Source: Ulvibacterium sp.
GTDB lineage: Bacteria > Bacteroidota > Bacteroidia > Flavobacteriales > Flavobacteriaceae
NCBI RefSeq assembly: GCF_028285715.1
Contig: NZ_JANQOO010000007.1
Coordinates: 1-64,000, forward strand
Direction: 5' to 3'
DNA length: 64,000 bases
The position numbers and the translations under genes were made by a program. The first letter of the stretch is position 1, and each line of letters opens with the position of its first letter. Under the pieces are notes generated by a model. It saw only the letters and a list, made by a program, of their open reading frames with translations, was not told the DNA's origin and searched no databases. Shown piece by piece: positions 1 through 8,613 of this stretch.

Positions 1-30
1 CAATTTCTTTGTTGATTTTGACTGTGCCAT
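1..30 (-). CDS. gldL: GldL, N-terminus only (runs off window start)
   Basis: The minus strand opens with an ATG at base 30 and reads MAQSKSTKKL to the window edge. This matches the usual start of GldL, the inner-membrane partner of GldM in the gliding and type IX secretion motor. It lies 100 bases downstream of gldK in the same direction, which is the standard gldKLMN order. Only ten codons are visible, so the call rests on this short N-terminus plus synteny. Confidence 0.8.
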   Translation of the reverse strand, partial: MAQSKSTKKL

Positions 31-92
31 AATTTAAAATTTAATTTAAGTTTACTGTTAAAATAAGTATTTGGTTAAAATTTGATGGTTTT

Positions 93-106
93 CCGATAGT
101 TATCGG
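93..106. repeat. Short perfect hairpin between gldK and gldL
   Basis: CCGATA and TATCGG form a perfect six-pair stem with a two-base loop in the 100-base gldK-gldL gap. Read on the minus strand it is followed by A-rich sequence and no U tract, so it does not look like an intrinsic terminator. It may tune the ratio of GldK to GldL or be a stray copy of a small palindromic repeat; neither is shown by the sequence. Confidence 0.4.
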
Positions 107-130
107 GATTTGTATTTAAGATTTAATATA

Positions 131-1495
131 TTACTGTGTCGAGTCCTCCTCACCCATGTAATCCTGGACCGTTCTGAAACCTATATAACTCCTTGCAGAA
201 TCCTTGTATTCATAGTCCCTTGTACTAACTTGAAGGAAATATGCAACATCTTTCCAAGATCCACCTCGGATAACTTTCCTTGCATTTCCACCGTCTCCAC
301 CGTTGGGGTTCATGGTAGAAACGTAATCATATGCTGCCGGGTCATAGCTGGAATTGGTCCATTCAGACACGTTTCCGGCCATGTTGTACAAATTAAAATC
401 ATTAGGCTCGTATGATTTAGCCTCTACAGTATATAGGGCCGCATCAGCTGCGTAATCACCTCGTTGTGGCTTAAAGTTGGCCATAAAACAACCTGTATCG
501 CTGATTACATATGGGCCTCCCCAAGGATAGGTTCCACCTTCGATACCACCTCTGGCCGCATATTCCCATTCCGCTTCCGTAGGCAACCTGAATTGGTTGA
601 CAAACTGTCTCCCTCTGCTTTTCTGATCGTCATTCTTAAATTTGGTTCTCCAGTTACAAAAAGCCTTTGCCTGTTTCCAGGATACACCGACTACCGGATA
701 ATCACTATACGCATCGTGCCAAAAGTAATCATTATGCATGGGTTCGTTGTAGGAATATTCAAAATCCCTGATCCATACGGTGGTATCCGGATAGATTTCC
801 AACTCTTCTTGACGGATAAAGTCCCTTCTACTACCCTTACCTTTTTTGGCGGCACGGGCAGCTGCCTCAATATCCATCCAGCTATATTTATACTTTAATT
901 TGGTAACGTCTACACTTCTTTGTCCATTATAGGATTCTTCCTCGGGAATATACAAGGAATCCATAACTTCGGTATAATATTCATCTGGATATTCCGAAGT
1001 GTCCCAAATAAGATCTTCGTCCTTGTTCAACGCCCTTCCTTCATAGCCGGTCTCGCCCATTCCAGAGTAGTTATCCAACATATATTTATCATAAGCGGAT
1101 ACTTTTGACGTATCGGCATCCTTAAACGCATATTCTCCAATTCCCCCATCTTCAGGACCTAGGCCCAATTCGTCCGCAAGGATGGCCAATCGTGTTCTTG
1201 TAATGGAATCCTTTACCCATTCCACAAATTGACGATATTCACTGTTCGTGATTTCCGTGTCATCCATATAAAAGGAACGAACGGTAACCGTTTTGGTAGG
1301 GGCATTGAGAACCTTTGCCATATCTTCCTCGGTCTTACCCATAATGAAAGATCCCCTAGGAATCAATTCCATTCCATAGGGTTTCTCGGGATACCACTTT
1401 TTACCTTTGGCCCCAACTAGCTCTCCCTTGGTTTTTGACCCACAACTTGTGAGTAAAAAAACAAACGCTATGGATGATAACAATAGCTTCTTCAT
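131..1495 (-). CDS. gldK: Gliding motility lipoprotein GldK
   Basis: GldK is an outer-membrane lipoprotein that forms, with GldN, the periplasmic ring of the type IX secretion and gliding machine. The 454-residue product starts with a lipoprotein signal (lipobox LLTSCGS) and has the formylglycine-generating-enzyme/sulfatase-modifying fold split by a long insertion. Visible motifs are GMELIPRGSFIMG near residue 40, RLPTEAEWEYAARGG, LYNMAGNVSEW and the C-terminal RGGSW...IGFR. Members of this branch are structural and not known as enzymes. The next gene is gldL, so this is the head of the gldKLMN operon. Length and motif order fit the family. Confidence 0.95.
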   Translation of the reverse strand: MKKLLLSSIAFVFLLTSCGSKTKGELVGAKGKKWYPEKPYGMELIPRGSFIMGKTEEDMAKVLNAPTKTVTVRSFYMDDTEITNSEYRQFVEWVKDSITRTRLAILADELGLGPEDGGIGEYAFKDADTSKVSAYDKYMLDNYSGMGETGYEGRALNKDEDLIWDTSEYPDEYYTEVMDSLYIPEEESYNGQRSVDVTKLKYKYSWMDIEAAARAAKKGKGSRRDFIRQEELEIYPDTTVWIRDFEYSYNEPMHNDYFWHDAYSDYPVVGVSWKQAKAFCNWRTKFKNDDQKSRGRQFVNQFRLPTEAEWEYAARGGIEGGTYPWGGPYVISDTGCFMANFKPQRGDYAADAALYTVEAKSYEPNDFNLYNMAGNVSEWTNSSYDPAAYDYVSTMNPNGGDGGNARKVIRGGSWKDVAYFLQVSTRDYEYKDSARSYIGFRTVQDYMGEEDSTQ

Positions 1496-1618
1496 ACTTT
1501 AGGTTAAATTTCGATTTCGGTTATAAACTGCAAACACAAATATTAATTCTACTCTCTAAAACTACGTTTTGAGTAAATTATTGTATCAAAAGCAATTATA
1601 CACTAAAAAAACTTTTAA

Positions 1619-2779
1619 TCAATTAAGGCCCTTCTTATAGGCCTTGAACCACCTTTCTGGAATGTTCTGGTCGCAAGCGTCCAAATAGTCCTTTTCGGCG
1701 CATGGTAATAACGCCGACGATTCCTTTTTAGTATGTGAAGTTAAAATCGAAGGAACCTCTACCCACCACCGCTCCGTGAGGTGACTTCTATAGAAAACCA
1801 GCTCCTCCGTTTCAGTGGGAACAGTATACTTCGTGAAGTCATCATTTTTAATATACGGCGATTCGTAAATCCTATAGTTATACCCCTCAATGAAGTACCA
1901 TATTATCTGAGCCACAAGTTGGCTAGATTGTGCCGTATTCTCCATTTCATAAATACCGAATAAACAGACTTTGTCACTGATACCCGCATATCTGGCTATT
2001 GTGCAAATTTCCCGACCATCAAACCCGTTCGGGGAAAAGTCATGGGAAAACACTCCCATTTCACCTGCCTTTATGGAACGGGCATCAATACTTACCACAT
2101 GAGCATTTCGCAATACGGGCTCCACCAACGTCATGTTCTGGGTCAGCTCCCCCAATCTATAGGCATCAAAAAAGAGACGATCCATAAGGTCTATCTCCTC
2201 TTGGGCATTAAAGTAGCTCTGATATCCGATATTGGAGAAGTTAAATAGGTTATTGGGCTTGTCCGTAATAATCTTGCTCATATAAGAATTGGAAGATATC
2301 AATTCATCCTCTATTCCGAAATCGAAACGGCTGTCCACTGCTACAAGGTTTATCAAATCCTTTATTCCATCAAAGGAACGGTAAGTAGGATAAGTAACAT
2401 CCTGTGTAGCGCCTATAATAATGGGAACTATGTTCTCCTCCAATAGACCGGCGGCAATTTCCTTTACCACAAAATAAGTATCATCCACGGTCTGCCCTTC
2501 CTCTATATCTCCCATATCCACAATGGTAGCGTTCCAATTACCGTACAATAACTTGTATAATTGAATTCGTATGCTGGATACATCCAGTTTTTCAGTCTTT
2601 TTTTCAAAAGCGTTCCTGGATTCCAAGACCCCAACTATGGCCATGGAAACATTGGCCAAAACTGGTAGACCTTTTTTCTCTGTATGCTTGTGAATATTTT
2701 TTCCAAGGGCCTGGGGGGGCAGCAATTCGCAGTGGGCGAGAACTTTCTCCGCTACAGGTACTAAAAAATCGAACGCCAT
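1619..2779 (-). CDS. Arginase/formimidoylglutamase-fold protein with degenerate metal site
   Basis: The 386-residue protein has the ureohydrolase fold and would usually be named formimidoylglutamase. The three metal-binding motifs are altered. GGxH is GATQ (His replaced by Gln126), DxHxD is DSRFD (His replaced by Arg151; Asp149 and Asp153 kept), and SxDxD is SIDAR (Asp232 kept, second Asp replaced by Arg234). Three of six ligands are lost, so a two-manganese centre is unlikely. No hut genes are nearby. It lies between topA and gldK on the same strand, 123 bases upstream of gldK and 136 bases from topA. I infer a non-catalytic or re-purposed role. Fold call is firm, function unknown. Confidence 0.85.
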   Translation of the reverse strand: MAFDFLVPVAEKVLAHCELLPPQALGKNIHKHTEKKGLPVLANVSMAIVGVLESRNAFEKKTEKLDVSSIRIQLYKLLYGNWNATIVDMGDIEEGQTVDDTYFVVKEIAAGLLEENIVPIIIGATQDVTYPTYRSFDGIKDLINLVAVDSRFDFGIEDELISSNSYMSKIITDKPNNLFNFSNIGYQSYFNAQEEIDLMDRLFFDAYRLGELTQNMTLVEPVLRNAHVVSIDARSIKAGEMGVFSHDFSPNGFDGREICTIARYAGISDKVCLFGIYEMENTAQSSQLVAQIIWYFIEGYNYRIYESPYIKNDDFTKYTVPTETEELVFYRSHLTERWWVEVPSILTSHTKKESSALLPCAEKDYLDACDQNIPERWFKAYKKGLN

Positions 2780-2915
2780 TAGGGTGGGTATTGGTTATTG
2801 AGCTATAAGTTCGGTTCCCAAAGCTAAAAAGTTCAATTGGCAATTCCAAGAGGAGGAATCTTAGACCTTTGGAATATGCGTGGGTAGGAATTGAGATATA
2901 AGGGCTAAGAAACCT

Positions 2916-5396
2916 TTATTTCTTCTTCGCCCTGGATTTTTTCTTCGGGGCTTTTTTCTCCAAAAGTGCTTTGGCTTCTTCCAATTTAACTTTGGAAGCA
3001 TCTACCGTTTTGGCCAATTCTACCTTGGTACGACCTTTTATAATGTTATGTCTGCCCCATCTGGCCTTTTCAATTCGGATACCCTCTTCTGGCCATTCCT
3101 GCACCAGTTTGTCAATTTCCTTTTGTTTTTTTGTCTCGATCAGTTCTTCAATATCCGCTTGTGAGAGGTTGTCGAAATCGTATTTCTTATTAACATTGAT
3201 GAAGATTCCATTCCATTTTATAAAAGGGCCGAACCGTCCCTTGCCTTTAGTGACCTCCTTACCTTCATACGTGGCTATGGGTGCATCCGCTTTTTCTTTC
3301 TCCTGAATAAGCTCAATGGCCCTTTCCAAATCAACCTCAAAGGCACTCTCACCCTTATCCAAGGAAACGAACTTTTTTCCAAAACGTACATATGGCCCGT
3401 AACGTCCTACATTGGCTTCAATATCTTCTCCTTTATAAACCCCTAACTTTCTAGGGAGCTGAAACAGTTCCATAGCTTCGTCATAGGTGATAGTATTTAG
3501 GGATTGGTCTGGCAAAAGACTGGCAAACAAAGGTTTTTCTTCCTCTTCTACCGTTCCTATCTGAACCATCGGTCCAAATCTACCCAAACGTACGGCCACC
3601 TGTCTGCCGGTATCGGGGTCCGTTCCCAATACCCGTTCACCACTGGCACGGTCTGCATTTTCCTCCACATGTTCCACATTGGGACGAAAATCCTTGTAAA
3701 AGTCCTTCATTATCTTTTGCCAATCCTCTTCTCCTTCAGCTATCTCATCAAAATTCTCTTCAACCTTGGCCGTAAAATTATAGTCAAGGATATTGGCGAA
3801 ATGGCTTACCAGAAAGTCGTTGACAATCATCCCAATGTCAGTAGGAACCAACTTACCCTTATCGGAGCCCACGGTTTCGGTAAGTTTCTTCTGCTGTATC
3901 TTTGCGGAATCCAAAACCAATTGAACATAATTTCTTTCCGTACCTTCTACAGTTCCTTTTTCCACATAACCCCTATTCTGAATGGTTGAAATGGTAGGTG
4001 CATAGGTGGAGGGTCTTCCAATTCCAAGTTCCTCCAATTTCTTTACCAAGGATGCCTCTGTAAATCGATATGGCGGCCTAGTAAAACGCTCAGTTGCCGT
4101 AATGTAGGTATTCTCCAGGACATCTCCTTCCTTTATTGCGGGCAACATGCCTTCTTGCTCTTCAACGCGATCTTCATCATCAATTCCTTCCATGTATACC
4201 TTTAGAAAGCCATCAAATTTAATGACCTCCCCATTGGCTGTAAATTCATCATCATGCGTGCTCGACTTAATTCTAACATTGGTACGCTCCAATTGGGCAT
4301 CACTCATTTGAGAGGCTATGGTCCGCTTCCAGATAAGATCGTACAATTTGGATTGGTCCCGCTCCAAAGATGGTGATTGATGCGCAATGTTTGTGGGTCG
4401 AATGGCCTCATGTGCTTCTTGAGCACCTTTTGACTTTCCCTTGAAATTCCTTACGTTACTATACGCCTCCCCATAGTTTTCAATAATGGCCTCTTTGGCC
4501 ATTGCAATGGCTTCCACGGAAAGGTTAACGCTATCGGTTCTCATGTAAGTGATAAGTCCGGCTTCGTACAATCTTTGAGCCACCTGCATGGTACGCCCGA
4601 CCGAAAAATAAAGTTTGCGGGACGCCTCTTGTTGCAAAGTTGACGTGGTAAACGGCGCCGATGGGGACTTTTTAGCCGGTTTCCTATCCAGGCTACTCAC
4701 GGAAAAAATAGCTCCAATGTTCTTTTTTAAAAACGCTTCTGCTTCGTCCCTGGAAGCGAAAGTCGTATTTAATTTAGCCGTAAACACGCCTGCATCCGTG
4801 GTCTTGAATTCTGCCAAAACCCTAAACGATGCTTCTGGCTTGAATACCTCAATATCCCGCTCCCTTTCAACGATCAACCTCACCGCAACGGATTGGACCC
4901 TGCCTGCCGAGAGTCCCGGTTTTATTTTTTTCCACAACACGGGAGAGAGTTGGTAACCTACCAAACGATCCAATACCCGTCTTGCCTGTTGGGCGTTTAC
5001 CAGGTTGTAATTGATATCCCTAGGGTTGTCAATAGCTTTCTGAATAGCAGATTTGGTGATGGAATTAAAAACAATACGTTTGGTCTTTTTCTTATCCAGA
5101 TTCAATGTTTCGGTCAAATGCCAGGAAATAGCTTCCCCCTCACGATCTTCATCACTGGCCAGCCATATGGTATCCGCTTTTTTGGCAAGGTCTTTTAATT
5201 TCTTGACCAAGGCCTTCTTTTCCTTGTCAACAATATATTTGGGTTCAAAATTATTATCTACATCTACACCTAGTTCTTTGGAAGGCAAATCGGCAATATG
5301 CCCAAAACTAGACTCAACCTTATAATCCTTCCCCAAAAATTTTTCTATCGTCTTAGCCTTTGCGGGCGACTCTACGATCACTAAATTCTTTGCCAT
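2916..5396 (-). CDS. topA: DNA topoisomerase I (type IA)
   Basis: TopA relaxes negative supercoils by a transient 5'-phosphotyrosine link. The 826-residue protein begins MAKNLVIVESPAKA with the TOPRIM domain (Glu9; DEDREG at 82-87). The catalytic tyrosine is Tyr284 in LITYMRTDS. The C-terminal part has three topoisomerase C-terminal repeats (such as LGRFGPMVQIG and GRYGPYVRFG) in place of Cys4 zinc fingers, and ends in a Lys-rich tail (APKKKSRAKKK). An upstream in-frame ATG at 5465 would add 23 residues unlike the family and would overlap the -7 promoter box, so the ATG at 5396 is chosen. Confidence 0.97.
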   Translation of the reverse strand: MAKNLVIVESPAKAKTIEKFLGKDYKVESSFGHIADLPSKELGVDVDNNFEPKYIVDKEKKALVKKLKDLAKKADTIWLASDEDREGEAISWHLTETLNLDKKKTKRIVFNSITKSAIQKAIDNPRDINYNLVNAQQARRVLDRLVGYQLSPVLWKKIKPGLSAGRVQSVAVRLIVERERDIEVFKPEASFRVLAEFKTTDAGVFTAKLNTTFASRDEAEAFLKKNIGAIFSVSSLDRKPAKKSPSAPFTTSTLQQEASRKLYFSVGRTMQVAQRLYEAGLITYMRTDSVNLSVEAIAMAKEAIIENYGEAYSNVRNFKGKSKGAQEAHEAIRPTNIAHQSPSLERDQSKLYDLIWKRTIASQMSDAQLERTNVRIKSSTHDDEFTANGEVIKFDGFLKVYMEGIDDEDRVEEQEGMLPAIKEGDVLENTYITATERFTRPPYRFTEASLVKKLEELGIGRPSTYAPTISTIQNRGYVEKGTVEGTERNYVQLVLDSAKIQQKKLTETVGSDKGKLVPTDIGMIVNDFLVSHFANILDYNFTAKVEENFDEIAEGEEDWQKIMKDFYKDFRPNVEHVEENADRASGERVLGTDPDTGRQVAVRLGRFGPMVQIGTVEEEEKPLFASLLPDQSLNTITYDEAMELFQLPRKLGVYKGEDIEANVGRYGPYVRFGKKFVSLDKGESAFEVDLERAIELIQEKEKADAPIATYEGKEVTKGKGRFGPFIKWNGIFINVNKKYDFDNLSQADIEELIETKKQKEIDKLVQEWPEEGIRIEKARWGRHNIIKGRTKVELAKTVDASKVKLEEAKALLEKKAPKKKSRAKKK

Positions 5397-5415
5397 GCAA
5401 TACTTTTTGAAGCAA

Positions 5416-5423
5416 CAAAAGTA
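5416..5423 (-). promoter_or_regulatory. -7 promoter element of topA
   Basis: On the minus strand TACTTTTG is a full match to the Bacteroidota -7 consensus TAnnTTTG. It ends 19 bases upstream of the topA ATG. No TTG at the usual -33 distance is present, so only the -7 half is supported. Confidence 0.5.
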
Positions 5424-5467
5424 ACCGATTTTTTTAATTCGGGACCATTCCAGAAATATGCACACAT

Positions 5468-5497
5468 AAAAAAGCCCCGGAATTCCGGGGCTTTTTT
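5468..5497. terminator. Perfect palindromic terminator between LVIVD gene and topA
   Basis: AAAAAAGCCCCGGAATTCCG and its mirror make a 30-base perfect palindrome with GC-rich core and flanking A6/T6 tracts. It lies 16 bases past the stop of the LVIVD lipoprotein gene, so on the minus strand it is a strong intrinsic terminator and separates that gene from topA. Confidence 0.9.
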
Positions 5498-5513
5498 ATA
5501 CTTAAATGATACA

Positions 5514-6761
5514 TTAGTCCAGCTCCAAAGTACTCATCAATTTGATATCGTCCTCCAAGTATTCGTACTGATACAACACTTCATCTCCTACCATCAACAA
5601 CGAGTTGTCCAAAGGAATAACATCGAACGTAAAAATGTCCTTAAAGTGGTTTAGGGATACCAAATCTTCCACATTGGTCTTATCATAAACCTTGAGCCCG
5701 GATTCACCGTCACATATAAATAGCTTTTCATCCTTTACACCAAGTCCGTACGGCCCATCCATGGGGTAGGATATCTTCAGCTCCGGCTTGGAGATATTGG
5801 AAATATCCACAATGAACAATCCACTTTCGATGGCACCACAACCATTACCGCCACGTAGGGTAACATAGGCGTAATCACCATCCACAACAACAGGGTCACA
5901 AGCAGTACCATGTTCAAACTCCGATACAAACGTAGGAGTGGCTGGGGAGGAAATGTCATAAATGTACATGCCACGCATACTTCCTAGAAACAAATGTTCC
6001 CCGCGGTTGAAAATAGTTTCAATATCAAACCCCGCGTAAACATCTTCCAAATCCTGAGGGTTTTCCAAGTCTTCTATATTAAAAACGTTGATGTTATGAC
6101 TGTCAACGGCGTAAAGGAAATCCCCCACAATCTTAAATCTTGCCAAAGACCCCCCTTGTCCGGTACCCGCATCATTAGCAGCCTCCGCAAACAAAATGTC
6201 TCCCCCGTTCAGAAATCGTTCTTCGTATTCTGCAATCAAGCGACGCTCTGTAAATACTTCCCATCCAATAATAATCTCGTTTTCGTAATCAAAGTCGGTC
6301 TGTTCAAAAAAATCGACTCCAAGAGGCCATATCACATTATCCCGAAGAACGTTTTCCAATCGATTCACAATAGTAATATTGGTAATGTCCGAGATATCCA
6401 AAACAATTAGGTCCATGAGACTGTCCGCATAGAGATAATCATCCTTAACCGAAATATCCACATTGCCGGCAATCTTGATGAAAGAAATCTTTTTCGGCGC
6501 ATTTGGATTGCTGTTGTCTATTACATGAATGCCCCTGTATTTGTCATTGACAAAGACGTAATCCTGGTAGGCATAAATCTTTCCCGATTCCTCGGTGGGC
6601 AAGGGTGCTATGACATCCACACCATTTTTAAATTCGGCCTTGGTCATTTTCAGTGGGCGCGCCACAAGATAGTCGGCGTACCTGTCATCGTCCTCGTTGT
6701 CATTGCATGAAATAAATCCCAACGAAGCCACCACTAGCAGTACTAGCATTTTCTTTTTCAT
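5514..6761 (-). CDS. LVIVD-repeat beta-propeller lipoprotein
   Basis: The 415-residue product starts with a lipoprotein signal (lipobox GFISCND) and an acidic linker (NEDDD), which suggests export to the outer membrane and possibly the cell surface. The rest is a run of LVIVD-type blades, seen as repeats such as GIHVIDNSNPNAP, LIVLDISDI, VFNIEDLENP, MYIYDISSPATP and LFIVDISNISKP, which fold as a propeller. Members have no known enzyme activity. Its start overlaps the stop of a short ORF upstream by the ATGA arrangement, and a perfect terminator follows. The biochemical role is unknown. Confidence 0.9.
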   Translation of the reverse strand: MKKKMLVLLVVASLGFISCNDNEDDDRYADYLVARPLKMTKAEFKNGVDVIAPLPTEESGKIYAYQDYVFVNDKYRGIHVIDNSNPNAPKKISFIKIAGNVDISVKDDYLYADSLMDLIVLDISDITNITIVNRLENVLRDNVIWPLGVDFFEQTDFDYENEIIIGWEVFTERRLIAEYEERFLNGGDILFAEAANDAGTGQGGSLARFKIVGDFLYAVDSHNINVFNIEDLENPQDLEDVYAGFDIETIFNRGEHLFLGSMRGMYIYDISSPATPTFVSEFEHGTACDPVVVDGDYAYVTLRGGNGCGAIESGLFIVDISNISKPELKISYPMDGPYGLGVKDEKLFICDGESGLKVYDKTNVEDLVSLNHFKDIFTFDVIPLDNSLLMVGDEVLYQYEYLEDDIKLMSTLELD

Positions 6762-6949
6762 ATCAAATTATTTATTGGGTTGTTTACGAATAGATGCAGG
6801 TCATGGAAAACCGTTGCGTTGTTTTGGGATGACAGTCCAAAAAAACCATTTTCAAGACCCTTTAATCCATACACCCGAAGGGTGTTGCCATTTTGCACCA
6901 AAATGTTTTGGGTAAAACCGAAGCGGTTTATCCCATTGATAGGGACCAC
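6758..6949 (-). pseudogene. Short ORF coupled to the LVIVD gene; gene fragment or small protein
   Basis: A 63-codon frame (GTG start at 6949) ends in TGA that overlaps the LVIVD start codon as ATGA, a typical coupling. The text is protein-like (NGINRFGFTQNILVQNG, GLENGFFGLSSQ) and the frame stays open for nine codons upstream of the GTG until a TAA, with no signal peptide or hydrophobic segment. This may be the C-terminal remnant of a broken gene whose N-terminal part is lost, or a genuine small protein. I do not recognise a family. The other bases of the 6762-7092 gap hold only the miaB promoter region. Confidence 0.35.
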
Positions 6950-7049
6950 ACTATTGTTGGAAATGGTAAGTTAGACGGGGAAGTAACCCAATAATGTATA
7001 AAATACTGCAAAACAAACTGTCATTATGTCACAACTTTGAATTTAGTAT

Positions 7050-7057
7050 TATCTTTG
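7050..7057 (+). promoter_or_regulatory. -7 promoter element of miaB
   Basis: TATCTTTG is a full match to TAnnTTTG and ends 35 bases before the miaB ATG. A TTG occurs at 7037-7039, which is too close for the usual 17-23 spacing, so the -33 half is not supported. Confidence 0.45.
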
Positions 7058-7092
7058 CCTTCTTAAATTCTATCAAAGATAGCAGGCATTCC

Positions 7093-8538
7093 ATGGAGAA
7101 AGTAATAGATGAATCGGTTCAGGGCAGTACACTTACCTTGGAAAGGACTAAGGGCAACACACGCAAACTGTACATAGAAAGTTACGGCTGTCAGATGAAT
7201 TTTTCGGATAGTGAAATCGTGGCTTCCATCCTGTCCGAACAAGGGTTTGATACAACCAATGTTTTAGAAGATGCCGATTTGGTTTTGGTAAATACCTGTT
7301 CCATACGCGAAAAGGCCGAGACAACCGTAAGAAAACGTTTGGAAAAATTCAATGCGGTCAAAAAAACCAAACCGCATATGAAGGTAGGTGTATTGGGCTG
7401 TATGGCGGAGCGATTAAAGGCCAAGCTTCTTGAAGAGGAAAAGATAGTGGATATGGTAGTTGGGCCGGATGCTTACAAAGACCTCCCCAATCTTATACAG
7501 GAAATCGATGAGGGTCGAAATGCCGTAAACGTTATCCTGTCCAAGGATGAGACTTACGGCGACGTAGCCCCAGTTCGATTAAATTCCAATGGGGTCACCG
7601 CATTTGTGTCCATAACCCGCGGATGTGACAATATGTGCACGTTTTGTGTAGTGCCTTTCACGCGAGGTCGCGAACGTAGCCGAGATCCCCTATCCATCGT
7701 AGCCGAGGTAAACAATCTTTGGCAAAGGGGTTTTAAGGAAGTGACACTTCTGGGACAAAATGTGGATAGCTACCTATGGTATGGTGGCGGACTTAAGAAG
7801 GAATTTGCTAACGCTTCGGAGATGCAAAAGGCCACTGCGGTAGATTTTGCACAATTATTGGAAATGGTGGCTTTGGCCCAACCCCGGATGCGTATTCGAT
7901 TTTCTACCTCCAATCCGCAGGATATGACTCTTAATGTCATAAAGACCATGGCCCAATACGATAATATTTGCGACTACATTCATCTACCGGTACAAAGTGG
8001 AAGCAATCGTATCCTAAAGGCTATGAACCGTTTGCATACCCGAGAGGAGTATTTTGAACTGATTGACAGCATCCGGAGAATACTACCGGATTGTGCCATA
8101 AGCCAGGATATGATTGCCGGATTTCCCTCGGAAACCGAGGAAGATCATAAAGATACGCTATCCCTCATGGAGTATGTAAAGTATGATTTTGGATTTATGT
8201 TCGCCTATTCGGAAAGACCAGGGACTTTGGCCGCACGAAAATTAAAGGATGATATTCCTGTGGAAACAAAGAAAAGAAGGTTACGTGAGATTATAGATTT
8301 GCAACAAAGACACGGGCTTTATCGTACCCGGCAACATTTGGGCAAAATCGAGGAGGTGTTGATCGAAGGCCCTTCCAAAAAATCCGATGCCCACTGGATG
8401 GGACGTAATTCCCAAAATACCGTGGTGGTCTTTCCCAAGGAAGGCTACCGTGTCGGGGATTTCGTAAACGTAAAGATAAACGAGTGTACTTCGGCTACCT
8501 TGATCGGCGAGGCTGTTGGGTATTCAGACAATAATTGA
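7093..8538 (+). CDS. miaB: tRNA-2-methylthio-N6-isopentenyladenosine(37) synthase
   Basis: MiaB adds a methylthio group to i6A37 of tRNAs reading UNN codons, using two [4Fe-4S] clusters. The 481-residue protein has the N-terminal UPF0004 domain (YGCQMN, NTCSIRE, LGCMAER), the radical-SAM core ([10 protein letters not shown], three cysteines binding the SAM cluster) followed by GRERSR, and a C-terminal TRAM domain. The ATG at 7093 is used; an earlier in-frame ATG at 6994 would add 33 residues and include the promoter box. It is the first gene of a plus-strand run with a sigma-54 activator and lptE. Confidence 0.97.
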   Translation: MEKVIDESVQGSTLTLERTKGNTRKLYIESYGCQMNFSDSEIVASILSEQGFDTTNVLEDADLVLVNTCSIREKAETTVRKRLEKFNAVKKTKPHMKVGVLGCMAERLKAKLLEEEKIVDMVVGPDAYKDLPNLIQEIDEGRNAVNVILSKDETYGDVAPVRLNSNGVTAFVSITRGCDNMCTFCVVPFTRGRERSRDPLSIVAEVNNLWQRGFKEVTLLGQNVDSYLWYGGGLKKEFANASEMQKATAVDFAQLLEMVALAQPRMRIRFSTSNPQDMTLNVIKTMAQYDNICDYIHLPVQSGSNRILKAMNRLHTREEYFELIDSIRRILPDCAISQDMIAGFPSETEEDHKDTLSLMEYVKYDFGFMFAYSERPGTLAARKLKDDIPVETKKRRLREIIDLQQRHGLYRTRQHLGKIEEVLIEGPSKKSDAHWMGRNSQNTVVVFPKEGYRVGDFVNVKINECTSATLIGEAVGYSDNN

Positions 8539-8613
8539 CTTTTTAGAATCCCGTATTCCAATGGAATAATGGCCTATGCTCAGGGTTTTGATTTGAGGAA
8601 CGAAAGAAAATAG

